24,169 nt of DNA. Origin: Chromera velia (lineage: Eukaryota > Sar > Chromeraceae). The notes beneath the pieces are model-generated. The model did no database searches, had not been told where the DNA came from, and was given only the letters and a program-made list of their open reading frames with translations. The translations under genes were made by a program, and so were the position numbers. The stretch lies in contig JAHBMJ010001958.1 in the NCBI GenBank assembly GCA_018398765.1, positions 1-24,169 of the forward strand, read 5' to 3'. Positions within the stretch are counted from its first letter, which is position 1. Each line of letters opens with the position of its first letter. Shown one piece after another: positions 9,557-20,775 of this stretch.

Positions 9557-10753
9557 ATCCCCCCCAGCTACGGACAAAAAAATCGCGTCCCCGCGATCAG
9601 TCAGACACATTCGAGCATGCACAGAAAGGGAAAAAAGGCAAGCAAAAGGACACGATCAACCATGCAGGTGCAATGCAAACCTATGCAACTAACAAAACAC
9701 CTTTAAGGAGGTAGTCAAAAATATCCAGACATGAAAGCTGACAAGGAGAAAAGTTTTCTCCCATTGACACAAGTCAATCAGATTAAGGTGCGCAAAGGTA
9801 CTATCACCACTGTCTTGCCGGCAACGCCAACTTGCCAGGTCTTTCCTTAAAAAGCCTGTTTTAGGGACATTGGCTTGCCCGGGGTCTGCAGAATCATACT
9901 ATCTCTACCTGACGGCAGAGCCCGTCACTTGACGGCCACAAGCTTCCCAATGCAAGGTCTTACATTTCCCCAGCTTTCCATTAACCTCTCAGATCTCCGC
10001 AAAAGAAAGAATGAGACGGAAATGGGGAACAAAAAGAGCGACAGAGAGCAAGACACAGTGAGGCGCACTCAGGCCCGCATGGTCATATGCACGCATGTAT
10101 CTCCACACCGATGCATGGCATTACGCTTGCAGTCGTTTACTTTACTCTTTTTTTATCTTCATCTCCCTCTCTTTCGCTCTCCTACTTCTCACTCCCGCTT
10201 TGTTTTCCCCTTTCTGTCCTTTTTCCTCCTCCAAAGCGCCGGCCTCGCACCAATGCAGCAAAGTCAGACAAGCGAACGTGGCTATATGGAGGCAAAAGTA
10301 AAAGGATATACACTCTCAACAACACAGTCTGCATGACAAGAGTTCGTTTCGATATAGCCAGTAGAAAAGGCAGGCACAGTGAAAAGACAGCCTCTGAGAA
10401 GCAAACGACCGAAACTAGGAAAATAAAGGGACAGACCGATCAACCTTGTACAGAGCAATAAACAGACAGACTTAGAGGGACACATGCAGCCAATCAAAGA
10501 AGTCGTAGGTCAAAAGTTCAGGCATGCACAAACGCATATACGTATTCCCAGCACATCAGATCTTCACATTCTAAACCATCTGCATAAACGGGATGAAAAA
10601 GGCCCACAGACAGCCTCAGAATGAGTAATTTAGAGGGCACCTGGAGGCAGTAAATCTAAAAGCGGAGACGGGCCGATGTAAAAATTTTAAGAGGGACAGA
10701 CAAGCTCATTCCAACAAATCTCCACTCTTCGAACTCCTGTGCAATTCCACTGT
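9557..10753. other. no gene recognised, possible degenerate retroelement
   Basis: A short plus-strand reading at about 9850-9935 (PVLGTLACPGSAESYYLYL) loosely recalls the RNase H border of gypsy-type pol proteins, but it is followed by stops, lies on the opposite strand to the LTR reading, and is too short to call. The remainder holds CTTT-rich and AC-rich sequence with only shadow ORFs. Confidence 0.3.
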
Positions 10754-11031
10754 ACGCATAAAAGCATGAACAAGGCAAATAAGAACGAAAAGAAAACTGA
10801 GTATGAGGGCTCCGGAAGTGAGTGTGAGGTCTTGCTTCCATGAGATAGGTGTGATATCCTGATCTCTCATGCATTACGCATAAAAGCATGAACAAGGCAA
10901 ACAAGAATGAAAAGAAAAACTGAGTGTGAGGGCTCCGGAAGTGAGTGTGAGGTCTTGCTTCCATGAGACAGGTGTGAGGTCCTAATCCCTCCTAAGACAG
11001 TCAAACAGGAAAAGAAACTGAGTGCAAGGGC
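10754..11031. repeat. 122 bp tandem duplication plus a partial third unit
   Basis: ACGCATAAAAGCATGAACAA begins at 10754 and again at 10876. The units share GAGGGCTCCGGAAGTGAGTG and CTTGCTTCCATGAGA. A partial, diverged third unit (AAAGAAACTGAGTGCAAGGG) lies at about 11007-11031. The minus-strand ORF over it simply repeats the same peptide and is not a gene. Confidence 0.85.
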
Positions 11032-11959
11032 TTAGAAGAACTTAGTCTCGCTGAAAAGCAGAGAAAATCTCCAAGACCATGCTGACCTGAGATCCTCAAT
11101 GCGCAGATATTCAAGTCGTGTTAGGGGAAGCCTGCATGGCAATGTATATATGAATAAAGAAATGTGATCGATCACACATGGGATGATTAACTCAGATAAA
11201 GCAGCACATTGGTGAGGGACGTTAAGGCCACGCTGCTGGAAGTCGAAGTCTGGCCAGACAAGAACATACATGTAGAAGTTTCAGCTATATGAAACGATGA
11301 GGCAAATAAGTGGTAGATATATACCCAAATATATATATACATATACATATACTAATGGCCAAGCGCGCACATAGGTAGTCTCCATGGAGAATTCAAGGCA
11401 ACAATGTATAGGAGTCTGTAAGAAGCTCAGCAGGAAGAAACGCCATATTGTGTACACAAACAAGCTTCCTCTGAAAAGTAAGACCAGCTCAAAAATGCAT
11501 GCAATAAGTAGAAAGATAAGGGCTATATCCAGGCAGGTAAGTACTGTGGCTTACTGACTTATGGGAGGGCCCGCCCATGACTAGTAAACCGACAGGAAAC
11601 CCATCTCATCAAGTAAAGCTGCGGAATAAAAAGAACGGGTAAAGAAGCGCAGCACACAGCCACATAATGCATGAGTAAAAACAGTTGGGAATATATATGG
11701 GCAAAGCGAATCGGAAGTTCAACAGATATATTCACGATGTCGGGATAAGGCGGCCGGTGCACAGTTGGGCCGTGGGCCGGGGGGCCGGGGGACCATGCAC
11801 GCGCGCACCCACGAAGTATGCACGCGGATTTTGCCTGCGGGTATGTAGGGATGTCTGTGAGAACAAAATTCCACAAAAATTTTTCTATCTCTGCCGTCTC
11901 CGGAAAAGTTTGAAGGCTTTACATCTGTTGCTTCCTTCTACAAAAGTCTGTGAAGGGTC
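11032..11959. other. no gene recognised
   Basis: Mixed sequence with an AT-alternating run (11325-11350) and a GC-rich patch (11745-11830). ORFs on both strands overlap here without recognisable protein character. Confidence 0.35.
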
Positions 11960-12437
11960 ATGTACTCACACCCATACAATACCAAAGAGTCAGATGAGAC
12001 AGTGAATAACCAAATGCCCTTCTCCGCATTCCCCCAGGCGGGTAAGAAGTTGGTCCGAGAGGATGGACCACTTCGGGAGGCCCGCTAAGAGATCAGAGTG
12101 GACGCCCCAGCAGTCGATATAACATTTGACAATTTAAAAACTCTTGAGACTTTGCTTCGAGACCTCTCTACTCATCTGAAATCAAAGGATTACTCTCGGT
12201 GGAATGATGGGTTTAGTGTTGAAAAACTGAACAGGAAGGTTTCAATTTACTGTCTTCTTCTGCCAGCTTTCCCCTCTGCCGAGCTCCTGGACAACATCTG
12301 GACAGCTGCCTCAGAGCGAAGGGGGACCCATAATGGGGCAATCCGCAGCAACACGGGGCCCTGTTGTGGATGTTGTCCTTCGCTCAGGGGCGTACGAGAA
12401 GAATAAGGAGGTCAATGGGGGTTGCGGAGGTCTGTGA
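11960..12437 (+). CDS. small three-exon gene model, unknown function
   Basis: Exon 1 is 11960-12041 (starts MYSHPYNTKESDETVNNQ, preceded in frame by a stop), exon 2 is 12099-12238 and exon 3 is 12267-12437 (ends TGA). The introns are 57 nt (GTAAGA..CAGAG, phase 1) and 28 nt (GTTTCA..TGCCAG, phase 0). Splicing keeps one frame for 130 codons. The central part is a likely helix (TFDNLKTLETLLRDLSTHLK) and the C-terminal part (GPVVDVVLRSGAYEKNKEVN) is protein-like, whereas unspliced reading gives a Cys-rich, unconvincing tail. No family is recognised. Exon 1 may instead be internal, with an acceptor at about 11946-11949, or the model may be a fragment of a larger gene. An alternative donor at 12220 would give a 47 nt intron. 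Confidence 0.45.
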
Positions 12438-13306
12438 GGACAGAGAATCAGGAAAACGGAAGCGTGTACATGAGTCTCTCTCCTTTCCATTTTTTAGTCT
12501 AAGACTTGCAGCTCTAGCCCCCCCTTCTGTCAACTCTTTTTCTTTCACCAATGCATGAATGTACGTCGATGTGCGTCTGACTATCATATTAAACATTAGA
12601 GACTAAATGTGTTTGAATGCACGTTCATCAAATGATATGCATGTCTGTATATCCCTACAGCCTTCTCCTTCCCTTTCCTCACTGTGACTCTTCTATGCGC
12701 TCGAATGAGAGTCCTTTGTGTGCTCCAAAAGAGGATGAGTGATCGGAATGTGTGTATATGCATGAGCGTCTGGTTACACAAGCTTCAGATGTAAGACAAT
12801 GACATAACAATGACGCAATGACTTCGTTAATATCTGTCTGTCTCTTACAGACTTCCCTCAAGTTGCTCTCTGTTCTTCTCTCTCTGTCATAGTGTATGCA
12901 GACATGCATATGTATCATGTATGAGAACCGATAAGAACGCTTGCAGAAGGAATGAACAAGGGTCTGCTGTGTCGAACAGATGCACAATTGTCAATGAGTG
13001 AACAAACGGGCGAAATGAAATAAGAAAAAAAGCAATGCAAACAATGACCCCTATGCATAGATGGTATGACGAGTGGTTGCAATCAGAGAAAAAGCGGGAG
13101 TGCTGGACCCCTGTTCTGGTTGACCAGACAGACAAGGAGTCGGACTGCATGAAAGAGACAAGAAAAGAAATGCATTGAATGATCAAATACGAATCAAAGG
13201 GTCGATCTTCTCTTCCTCTTATCTAATGCACACATGCATACATGCACAAGCATGAAGGAAAGAAGGAGGGCATCATAAGAGCTCTTTTGTGCCTCTTTTC
13301 CATTGA
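12438..13306. other. no gene recognised
   Basis: Intergenic or intronic sequence, T/C-rich in parts, with only short overlapping ORFs on the minus strand that look random. Confidence 0.35.
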
Positions 13307-13495
13307 CTGACTCCTTACATAAAGATTCATCAGATTTATGAGGGCCTGCAGGATAACGGAGTCACACTTTCTTTCCTTTGGTACACAAGTCTTGGTGAAG
13401 AGATAGACAAGGCTCTTTTGGGTTGCATGGCCAAAGGAATAAGTTATTCATGGAAAAGCTGTGGTTTGGCCATACCGCAGGCTCAATACAGTTGA
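13307..13495 (+). pseudogene. RNase H-like fragment of a non-LTR retrotransposon
   Basis: An open frame of 62 codons, bounded by TGA at 13304 and 13493, reads IHQIYEGLQDNGVTLSFLWY, then TSLGEEIDKALLGCMAKG. In retrotransposon RNase H domains the equivalent part is a helix, then V-x-hydrophobic-x-W-x-P-S-H-x-G-x-x-G-N-E-x-A-D-x-A-A. Spacing and the Trp, Ser, Gly, Glu, Asp and Ala positions fit, while the His of the motif and the second Gly-Asn are lost. There is no start codon and no reverse transcriptase next to it, so it is a dead fragment. It could also be a chance exon of a host gene, which I consider less likely. Confidence 0.5.
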
Positions 13496-13895
13496 TTTAA
13501 TATCGTTTAAGTGAGTGAGCGACTGTGGGAAGGGAAGAGAACCTTCAAAATCGTGATAAGCAGGCCTTCTATATCTCAGTATACCTGTATGCAGGCATGG
13601 GGGAATGTGTTACATATTTGTATATGATAAAGCGGTGTAGGAATTAGGAATAAAAATAGAATTAAAATATAGATGAGCGTGTAAAACCGCTTATATAAGA
13701 GGGAAGAATGTGTTACGGTCTCCTACATGATGCTACATCAATAATTTATAATATCAGGGAAGCACAAATAATTAAATTTAAAATAATTAATTAGTGTTGA
13801 CTAATTTGCAATGACAATAAATGAGAAGAAACTAGAATTAAAAAAAAGAAAAAAGAAGAAATTGTATATGAGAGGCTTTAAGAAAAGAGAGAGAG

Positions 13896-13928
<33 letters not shown>

Positions 13929-13996
13929 AGAAAAAAGAAAGAAAGGAAATAATTAAGATAAGTATTGCAATGAAACATATAAGGTAGATAGACTGA
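13496..13996. other. no gene; GA-rich microsatellite
   Basis: AT-rich DNA with a (GA)n and GAAA-type purine tract at 13881-13950. From about 13620 to 17150 base composition is markedly AT-rich compared with the rest of the window. Confidence 0.6.
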
Positions 13997-14864
13997 CACA
14001 TATACAGTGCATTAAACAAATAAATTGCAAATAAATTGCTTTGACCAGTTTGATGCAAATAATTATTGCAATAGTTGCAATTAATTGCCAATAATTGCTT
14101 ATAAAACAAAAATTTAATTTTTCTAAGTGCTCTAGGGTGTTTAAAGGACTATTAATAACATTTTTGTGTGTTTTTATGCATATTTAATATGATGTACAGT
14201 ATTTTAATACTTATATAAATGAATTTAAAATCTTTGAAAGGAGTTATACTAAGTTATACAACTTATTACTAAGCTATTACTTCGTATTAATACCTGTAAT
14301 ATATTTAACAATAACTATCTTTATTTTTTAAGATAGAAAATATAAACTTAGAATTCAATATAAATGATAAACAATATGAACATACTTTCATGTACGGTTC
14401 ATAACATGAAAATTCTGTAACTGTACGTACAAGCAGTAAAAACTTACTGCTGGCACATATAGTGCTTCAATTTTATGAGTATGCTACATGCAAACAAGGC
14501 CATATCCACGAAAACATCCATGCAATCGATCATACAATAGCAGAAACGAGAAGACACAAAGGCCACAACATTTTTATGCATCACTCAGTATCATTCATGA
14601 ATCAAAGAAACGTATCAAAGCATGCAATTTTGTGAGTATGCACCGTGCGCATGCTTGATCGCTTTGGCGCCCTATAATGCGCGTTTGGCCTTGTTTTTCA
14701 CTAGTTTTGAGCCTATAATAAAACACCTCAGACTCTCAATTTTGAAATTATATACAATTATTGCAATGAATTGTAATAAGCTAAGAGCTTGCAATGAATT
14801 ATTGCTCCCAATTATTTGCAATTATTGCAATTATAATTATTGCTTTCAATGCACTGCACATATA
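13997..14864. mobile_element. non-autonomous hAT element with perfect 8 bp target duplication
   Basis: The element itself is 14005-14856 (852 bp). It starts CAGTGCATTAAAC and ends TTCAATGCACTG, a 12 bp terminal inverted repeat with one mismatch. Both sides carry the identical 8-mer CACATATA (13997-14004 and 14857-14864), the target size typical of hAT insertions. Both ends hold clustered ATTGCAAT / TTGCAATTA / AATTATTGC words, likely transposase-binding sites. Its first 626 bp match 5112-5726 of the decayed transposase-bearing copy, so it looks like an internal deletion derivative. It carries no transposase. Confidence 0.93.
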
Positions 14865-17150
14865 TACCAATCTATATACTAAGCCATATACGAACGTACA
14901 TACCAAGCCATACTTACATATCATATTAAGAAATGTTAAGAACACTTTTACACCAGGATTAATATTTTGTACTATCATACATGTTTGGAAGTAAAAGTAA
15001 ATTTGGTTCATTAGAGACAAACAAGAAGTTGCATGTATTTAGAGACGTATATACATATATTCTCCCGAACTTATATGTATTCTTAAGATCGCATGAACAT
15101 ATTAAAGGAGTCGGCATGTCTGAAAACAAAGTGGCCACGTCAAGAAAAAAAAAGGATTTTTTGGTGTCGTGCAGCAAGATTTGGACTTACAGACATATAT
15201 AAATACAGGCCTGCAAAACAAATACAAAACAGAAAAAATATGGGGAAAACTAAATACCTTAAGACACACGTCTTTAAATACCAACTTGTAGGTCAGATAC
15301 AGAACAAAAAACGCGCACGCAAAAGACCAACATGTATGTATGTAAATACATATATCAAAATCGAACCAGAAATTGCTCTCCAAAACAGCAAATGTTGACT
15401 TTCGGCGTTTTCCACCAGTTCAAAAAGTGATGAGAAAATGAATCAAAAGAGAGCTAGAGAGTGAATGAGAAACTTTCATCCAGACTTTGAGATTTTCACA
15501 CAGTGACTCGAACCCTGAACAAACTTTGCGCTTGCTGAACTCCACCAAGGAACAAACCTCTAGCCTGAGGAGTCAGACAAGTAGTCCGCTATAATATATA
15601 CAAAAACAGCTTCAAAATATGAGTTTATAAGATATCCGTTATCATGCTAGTTTTGATTTTGAATATAAAGATGGAAATAAAGTTTTATTACACAGACTCT
15701 GTAAGTTGATGAAAGCATTGTAATGAACTTGGAAAAGCTGCCTTATATATATGCTCCCTAATTCATTTAATCAGCTCATCTCTTCTCCTCATCTTCTAGT
15801 CTCTCTTCATCCTAGATAGTAGATAGACTTAGATCTTAGATCTGTTTATCCTCAATTTATTTTCTCCTATATTTTGATCACTTTTCCTGCAATTGTAATC
15901 TATGACTTTGCATGCCCTTTGATCTAGCTCCGTCTATATCTCTTAATACCTTGTATAATTCATTGAATTTTATGCTTTTGCATGCGTTTAGGTAGACAGT
16001 GTCACGGCCTACTCTCAGTCACTTGATTTTATTTAGGCAAACTTTAAGGACCTCAGACGGTTAGCGTACACCTGCGCGGCCCGTTTGATAAATGAAGATC
16101 ATTATTTTCTATATGCTATACATTTTTTATTTAAATAAATTGATCTATACATAAAAAAAGAAAAACAATGAAAGAAAGTCCTATAATCAAATAGTATTAT
16201 TATTTCATCCCTTACCGACAAATCTCTGATGCTCAAAAATAAGCTATCGTAAACTATTGACAAAAATATTCTAATAGGGTCAAACAAATAGCAAAACAAT
16301 ATTATGAAAAGAAAAAATTAGATTCTGACTGGATAAAAACTCAACGAGAGAAGGCGCGCATATGCTATTATCAGCAAAAACAACTTAAGCAGAAAGAATG
16401 ATTAATAGAGTAAGAACCTATTAGAATGATATAATTATAAGTGTGATAAAGGTTAAGGCCCTTCGCACTTTCAATTATGACTCAAAAAAGAGACAAATAC
16501 CTAGTAGAACATGCAATAAGTTTTCTTTCTCATTCTATTATTCAAATTAAAGAGTAAATAATTGATTAGCTTATTTTCAGACCTACGTTCATCAGTATAT
16601 TTCATATTTTGAGTGTTTAAAATTAAAGCTCTTGACTGTGCTAGACTGTGCACGGAGACTGCCATGGAGCCCACTTTTAGATATTAGATTAATTTGTTTT
16701 AATTTGAACTGTGACTTTGCTTTTAACTTGTAAAACGCATTGTGTATATATAATAATGATGATATTTTGAAGGTAATAAACAAAATCTGCTATAAGCCTG
16801 TGACTTTAAATCTTAAAACATTAAGCCTAAAATACCTTCAAACAATAATAACCTGGATACTGGTCTAGATTATTGAATCATTATTCTTAGTAAATTTTAG
16901 TTAAATACTTAAAGCTTTGAAGCCATTTCAAGCAAAAGGTTCCACGGTGACAGTGATTTCAAAAAATTATAAAGATATATCATGAAAAAGTAATTAACGT
17001 CTCCTATCATGTAACTAGTTTAAATAGACTTTAATTTCATTTAAAAGATGCCAGTGAATAAAAACATAGATGCCGGTGTGAATTCTGTTTGTTAGTTTTT
17101 ATATTGATGTGACTCAATTCTTTATTCAAGCTGTATGCTAGGCTGGATGT
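14865..17150. other. AT-rich DNA without a recognised gene
   Basis: Stop-dense AT-rich sequence. Plus ORFs at 14981-15202 and 15093-15398 overlap each other, are Lys/Asn/Tyr-rich and lack any recognisable motif. A plus ORF just beyond this stretch (17166-17351, 61 codons) is also unsupported. Confidence 0.45.
15502..15594 (-). other. possible tRNA-derived (SINE-like) sequence with a B-box
   Basis: On the minus strand GGGTTCGAGTC (at 15505-15515) is a good polymerase III B-box. About 55-80 bases upstream lies AGCGGACTACTTGTCTGACT and a small CCTC..GAGG hairpin, as in a distorted tRNA head. A proper cloverleaf cannot be folded by eye and no 3' CCA or second copy is seen, so this is a weak call. 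Confidence 0.25.
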
Positions 17151-17810
17151 CACTTTTTTGTCTGCATGGAGTCAGCTTTTCAGATCTATGAATCAATGTG
17201 GAAGCGAAACACTCTGCTGAAAAATCAGAAATATGATGCAGTATTGTTGGCAGTTTTGCAAAAACACGTTTATACCTGTACATCCAGGAGTTATTTTGCT
17301 TACTTTTTCTTCAGTGCCGAAGACGTCGCGAGCTACACTCACATAGACTGACATAGTAGGAGTAGCACACACAAATGCCCCCCCGCATGTAAGCCTCCCA
17401 GCAAACACACGCACCCACGCGCGCGCGCACACACATGCTCACACACACATACACGCACAGAGGGAGAAAAGAAAAATCAGACTTGGCGTCTGTTGGCCGG
17501 ACTTAGAGCAGGGAGGCGTCTGCTGTTGCAGAACAAAACAAATACTAAATACAGATTTTTTGCTGAACAAGAACCAGAAAGAAGACGCCAATAAGCGAAA
17601 TGTACACCAGTAAAAAGAAACCCAAAAAAGAGGGCCGAAGGACAAAAGCCTTCTCATCAGACAACAACTCGCTTCTCTTTCTCCATCAAAGAAGGATGCC
17701 ACCCATGTATCCGCCCCCACACACACAAACAGAGAGATAGATAGACAGCCAGACAGACAGACTACATTGTTTTTCGCTTTCTTCTCTTCTCTCTTCTCTC
17801 TCACATGCAG

Positions 17811-17933
17811 CAAGAGCAGCACCCCCAACAGCCCTTGCTCGGCTGCCTCGTGGGTTGCTCGGCCGGGTCCTGCATTATGCATACGAGCATGCGTATTTGG
17901 GTGAATAGAGTTTCTTTACACAGGGTACAATAG
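17811..17933 (+). CDS. possible terminal exon, unknown protein
   Basis: A long CT-rich tract ends in CACATGCAG at 17810, one of the strongest acceptors in the window. It is followed by a phase-0 frame of 40 codons (QEQHPQQPLLGCLVGCSAGS..) ending in TAG at 17931. The Gln/Pro start and Cys/Gly-rich continuation match no family I know, and no upstream exon is identified. The overlapping minus-strand ORF (17439-17882) reads pyrimidine tracts as Phe/Leu/Ser and is rejected. Confidence 0.35.
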   Translation, partial: QEQHPQQPLLGCLVGCSAGSCIMHTSMRIWVNRVSLHRVQ

Positions 17934-17963
17934 ATATATACACACAGAAAAAAAACATCTTTC

Positions 17964-18251
17964 ATGGACCAAGATAGAGTTACAGATCTTCTGAGAAGTT
18001 CATCCATCTTCATTCACAAGAAGATTGAGTTAGCTAGCATTCAGGTCAGTAGTCTAAGACAACGAGGCGACGAGGCGGACACACCGAAACAAGAGACAAC
18101 AAAAAATGACGCGGAAGCCCCACCATTTTTCCGAAGCATGCACTTGCACACAAACACCGAGAGATGTATGAACATACAGAAGAAAACTCTGCATCATCAT
18201 GATGCACTGATATTCGAGCACCGTCCCCTGCCCACTTATGCGGTCACATAA
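17964..18251 (+). CDS. hypothetical 95-residue ORF
   Basis: A complete ATG-to-TAA frame starting MDQDRVTDLLRSSSIFIHKK. The first 27 residues look like a genuine N-terminus with an amphipathic helix. They end at CAG/GTCAGT, a possible splice donor at 18045, so the real product may be a short first exon rather than the whole ORF. The remainder is hydrophilic and His-rich (MNIQKKTLHHHDALIFEH). No family is recognised. Confidence 0.35.
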   Translation: MDQDRVTDLLRSSSIFIHKKIELASIQVSSLRQRGDEADTPKQETTKNDAEAPPFFRSMHLHTNTERCMNIQKKTLHHHDALIFEHRPLPTYAVT

Positions 18252-18551
18252 CATTATCCCACCCCGCCACACACACATCCACACGCACGCGTCCATGCAC
18301 ATACAAATGAAAAGGAATGTTTACACAATCGCGAGGACCCAACCTCCTGTAATTGATACGCTCGAATCCAGTTGAATACAGCCAGGCTCATCCTCTTATG
18401 CATGCATGCAAGTACATCGAAAGAACCACGGAACGAAATGAACAGAAAAGACAAACTAAAGATAAAAAGAAAAGCCGATCGAATCTTATCCAGCAGCCCT
18501 ACAACTCTCACCTGCTTGCTCGGTCAACTCATTCAGACTCGTGCGACTTAC

Positions 18552-18737
18552 CTCGATCGAAATCTGAGGTAGAGGAGTGCTGCTGGCGGCCGCTGGGCCC
18601 TGTGTGGGAGGGGGCATCTGCTGCAGAGTCACCGTAGTTCATGTATGTGATTGATCGAATTGAAATGACTCGATCACTCAGATGAAACTCTACAGGCAGA
18701 GAGGCAGTTGTCCCTCGAAGTTGCCCGAATGCATAGA
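18552..18737 (-). CDS. candidate downstream exon of the KH gene
   Basis: Bounded by a strong acceptor (TTGTGTCTTCAG) and a perfect donor (GAG/GTAAGT). The open frame reads YAFGQLRGTTASLPVEFHLS and DRVISIRSITYMN, then a Ser/Gly/Gln/His-rich linker. Alternatively an acceptor at GACTCTGCAG/CAG splits it, giving a Pro/Ala-rich linker ending LPQISIE. Which frame is used cannot be decided without the missing exon upstream. Confidence 0.4.
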
Positions 18738-18793
18738 CTGAAGACACAAAGAGAAGACGAGATATTCACGCAGACCAGGAAAACAAGCACACA

Positions 18794-18841
<48 letters not shown>

Positions 18842-19814
18842 CGCATGAGACGGAGAAACACACACTTACTCGCATGCAAGCGGACACACACAAGAGAAAC
18901 AGGCATGCAGGAGAGACATGCACACAGAAACACTAGGAGAGCTGCCGATCCGATGCGCGCGGTACGTCACACTACCCACACACTCTTATTGCGCAAAAAC
19001 CAACACACAAACTCTTCTTTCGCTGGGCACTTTCAAAGCAACCGCTCTCCGCTTCAGCAGAAAAATGAAATGAAGGTAGAAAATCTCATGCAACCCCTCC
19101 CCCGAGACCTTCGATCATCTGACCGATTCCTCGATCGACCCATGCAAGGATGACCTAGCTACACTTACGTCTGCCGAGACGTTCACCCCAAAGCTGGACG
19201 AATTCCACGAGAATCTGTGTTGTGCGTTTTGGGGGGAGTCCCTCTGCATTCAGAACGCAAAACAGAAAAGAAGAAAATGACATTGTATGCAGAAAGTTTG
19301 ATTCGCTCTGGCTGAATCATGCATGAAGGGACTTACTTCATGGAGCCTGAAAAGAGAAATTTGACGCAGAGAATCGCACGCACACACGCACGCACGCTCG
19401 CACGCACAGAATAACCGATTTCTTGAAGTTCGAAAGCTTCAGTACTTGTAGTACATGAATCGGCATCGCAGCTTCGGCCGGATGACGGTAGGAGGGAAGT
19501 GAAGATCTCCGTTTAATGATGAAGATGCATCGCCGAGAGAAAAGTCGTTCTTGTGCGAGGATTGCAGGCACATGCACACGCACTCTGAGTGAATTTCTAA
19601 GCTAGCGGACTGACCATCAGTCTCACCCTCGTGTCAAGCGCCTCCATCCCTTGTTTGAGGGCGTCTTCAGTCCCAAACAGCATCACAGCGTCGTCCCTCG
19701 TAGTCGACTTTCTGCACGCAGACTGAAAGAAGAAAGGAGCCAGTAAGCAGGAGAGTGCCAGGCGAGCAAATGATTGATCAGTGCAAGATTATGGCACCAA
19801 GTGGGGGTCAGCAG

Positions 19815-19846
<32 letters not shown>

Positions 19847-20744
19847 TTTCTGAGAGCTAGGGAGAGAAAGGAAAGACAGACGAACAATCGTTCTGCTTGC
19901 AAAGATTGATCGACCTGAAGGGTGCCAAGTGAGCACAATGTAGACAAAAGGGCAAGAGAAACGTCGCAAAGAAGGTTTGATGCCTTGGATGCCGATGTCT
20001 GACCTGGCACCAACAAGCCCTGTGCTCTTGCAGAGATAGTTCAGGTACTCTTTGCCGGCATCCGTCGAGAAGTAGGCCGCCTGCTCCACTGGTATAACCA
20101 GACCCTGCAGCAATCATGTAATGGACTGATGAAGTACGGAGTGAAAAGTCATGGATTTCGGTAGAGCGAACCAGGATGAACCAAGGCGCAGTGAGAGAAA
20201 GGAAGTAACTGAGAAAGGACGAGGACAGCCGGCCTGCTGTTGCACAAAAGTTCGTCAGGCATGGAGAATGACAGAATGAAGTGAGAGTCTTACTTTTACT
20301 TTGGAATCCACAGAGAATGAAAGATAAATACCACAACGTACATACTGAATGAAGGGTTGATCAAATGATGAAGAGGTCTCAAGGTCGGGCAGTTTCAAAA
20401 AATTACGTCATGCCCAGGACCAAGAATCCGGTCCAAGATGCATTAAGGCAGACTGTGCAAAGAAAAGACAAAACACGTCAGCAGACAAGTAGACGAACAG
20501 ATAAATAGGCAAAAGTCGCAAAATAAGGAGGACGAAAAAAGTTTGCATGCCCATGCTGATAAGGAGACACCCACGACAAGAGAGCGCCAGTCAGAAATAT
20601 GGTTTCCCGCATGAAAAGCTATCCCTTCCCGCTGCTTTTATCACGTCTCACATGCTCCTTGATAGCCAGTGCCGTGAGTGCTGCATCCGTCGCTTCTCTG
20701 TCCGTCCCTCGCACGACGACCTGAATACACATGAACACAGGGAG

Positions 20745-20775
<31 letters not shown>

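Noticed and set aside
9845..9940. Short plus-strand segment resembling gypsy RNase H border
   Set aside because: Only about 25 residues, stops on both sides, and opposite in strand to the LTR interpretation; not enough to call.
10656..10964. Minus-strand ORF with an internal peptide repeat
   Set aside because: The repeat is simply the 122 bp tandem duplication; composition is not protein-like.
17439..17882. Minus-strand ORF of 147 codons
   Set aside because: It reads purine/pyrimidine tracts as Leu/Phe/Ser and Cys runs, and lies opposite a strong plus-strand acceptor and exon.
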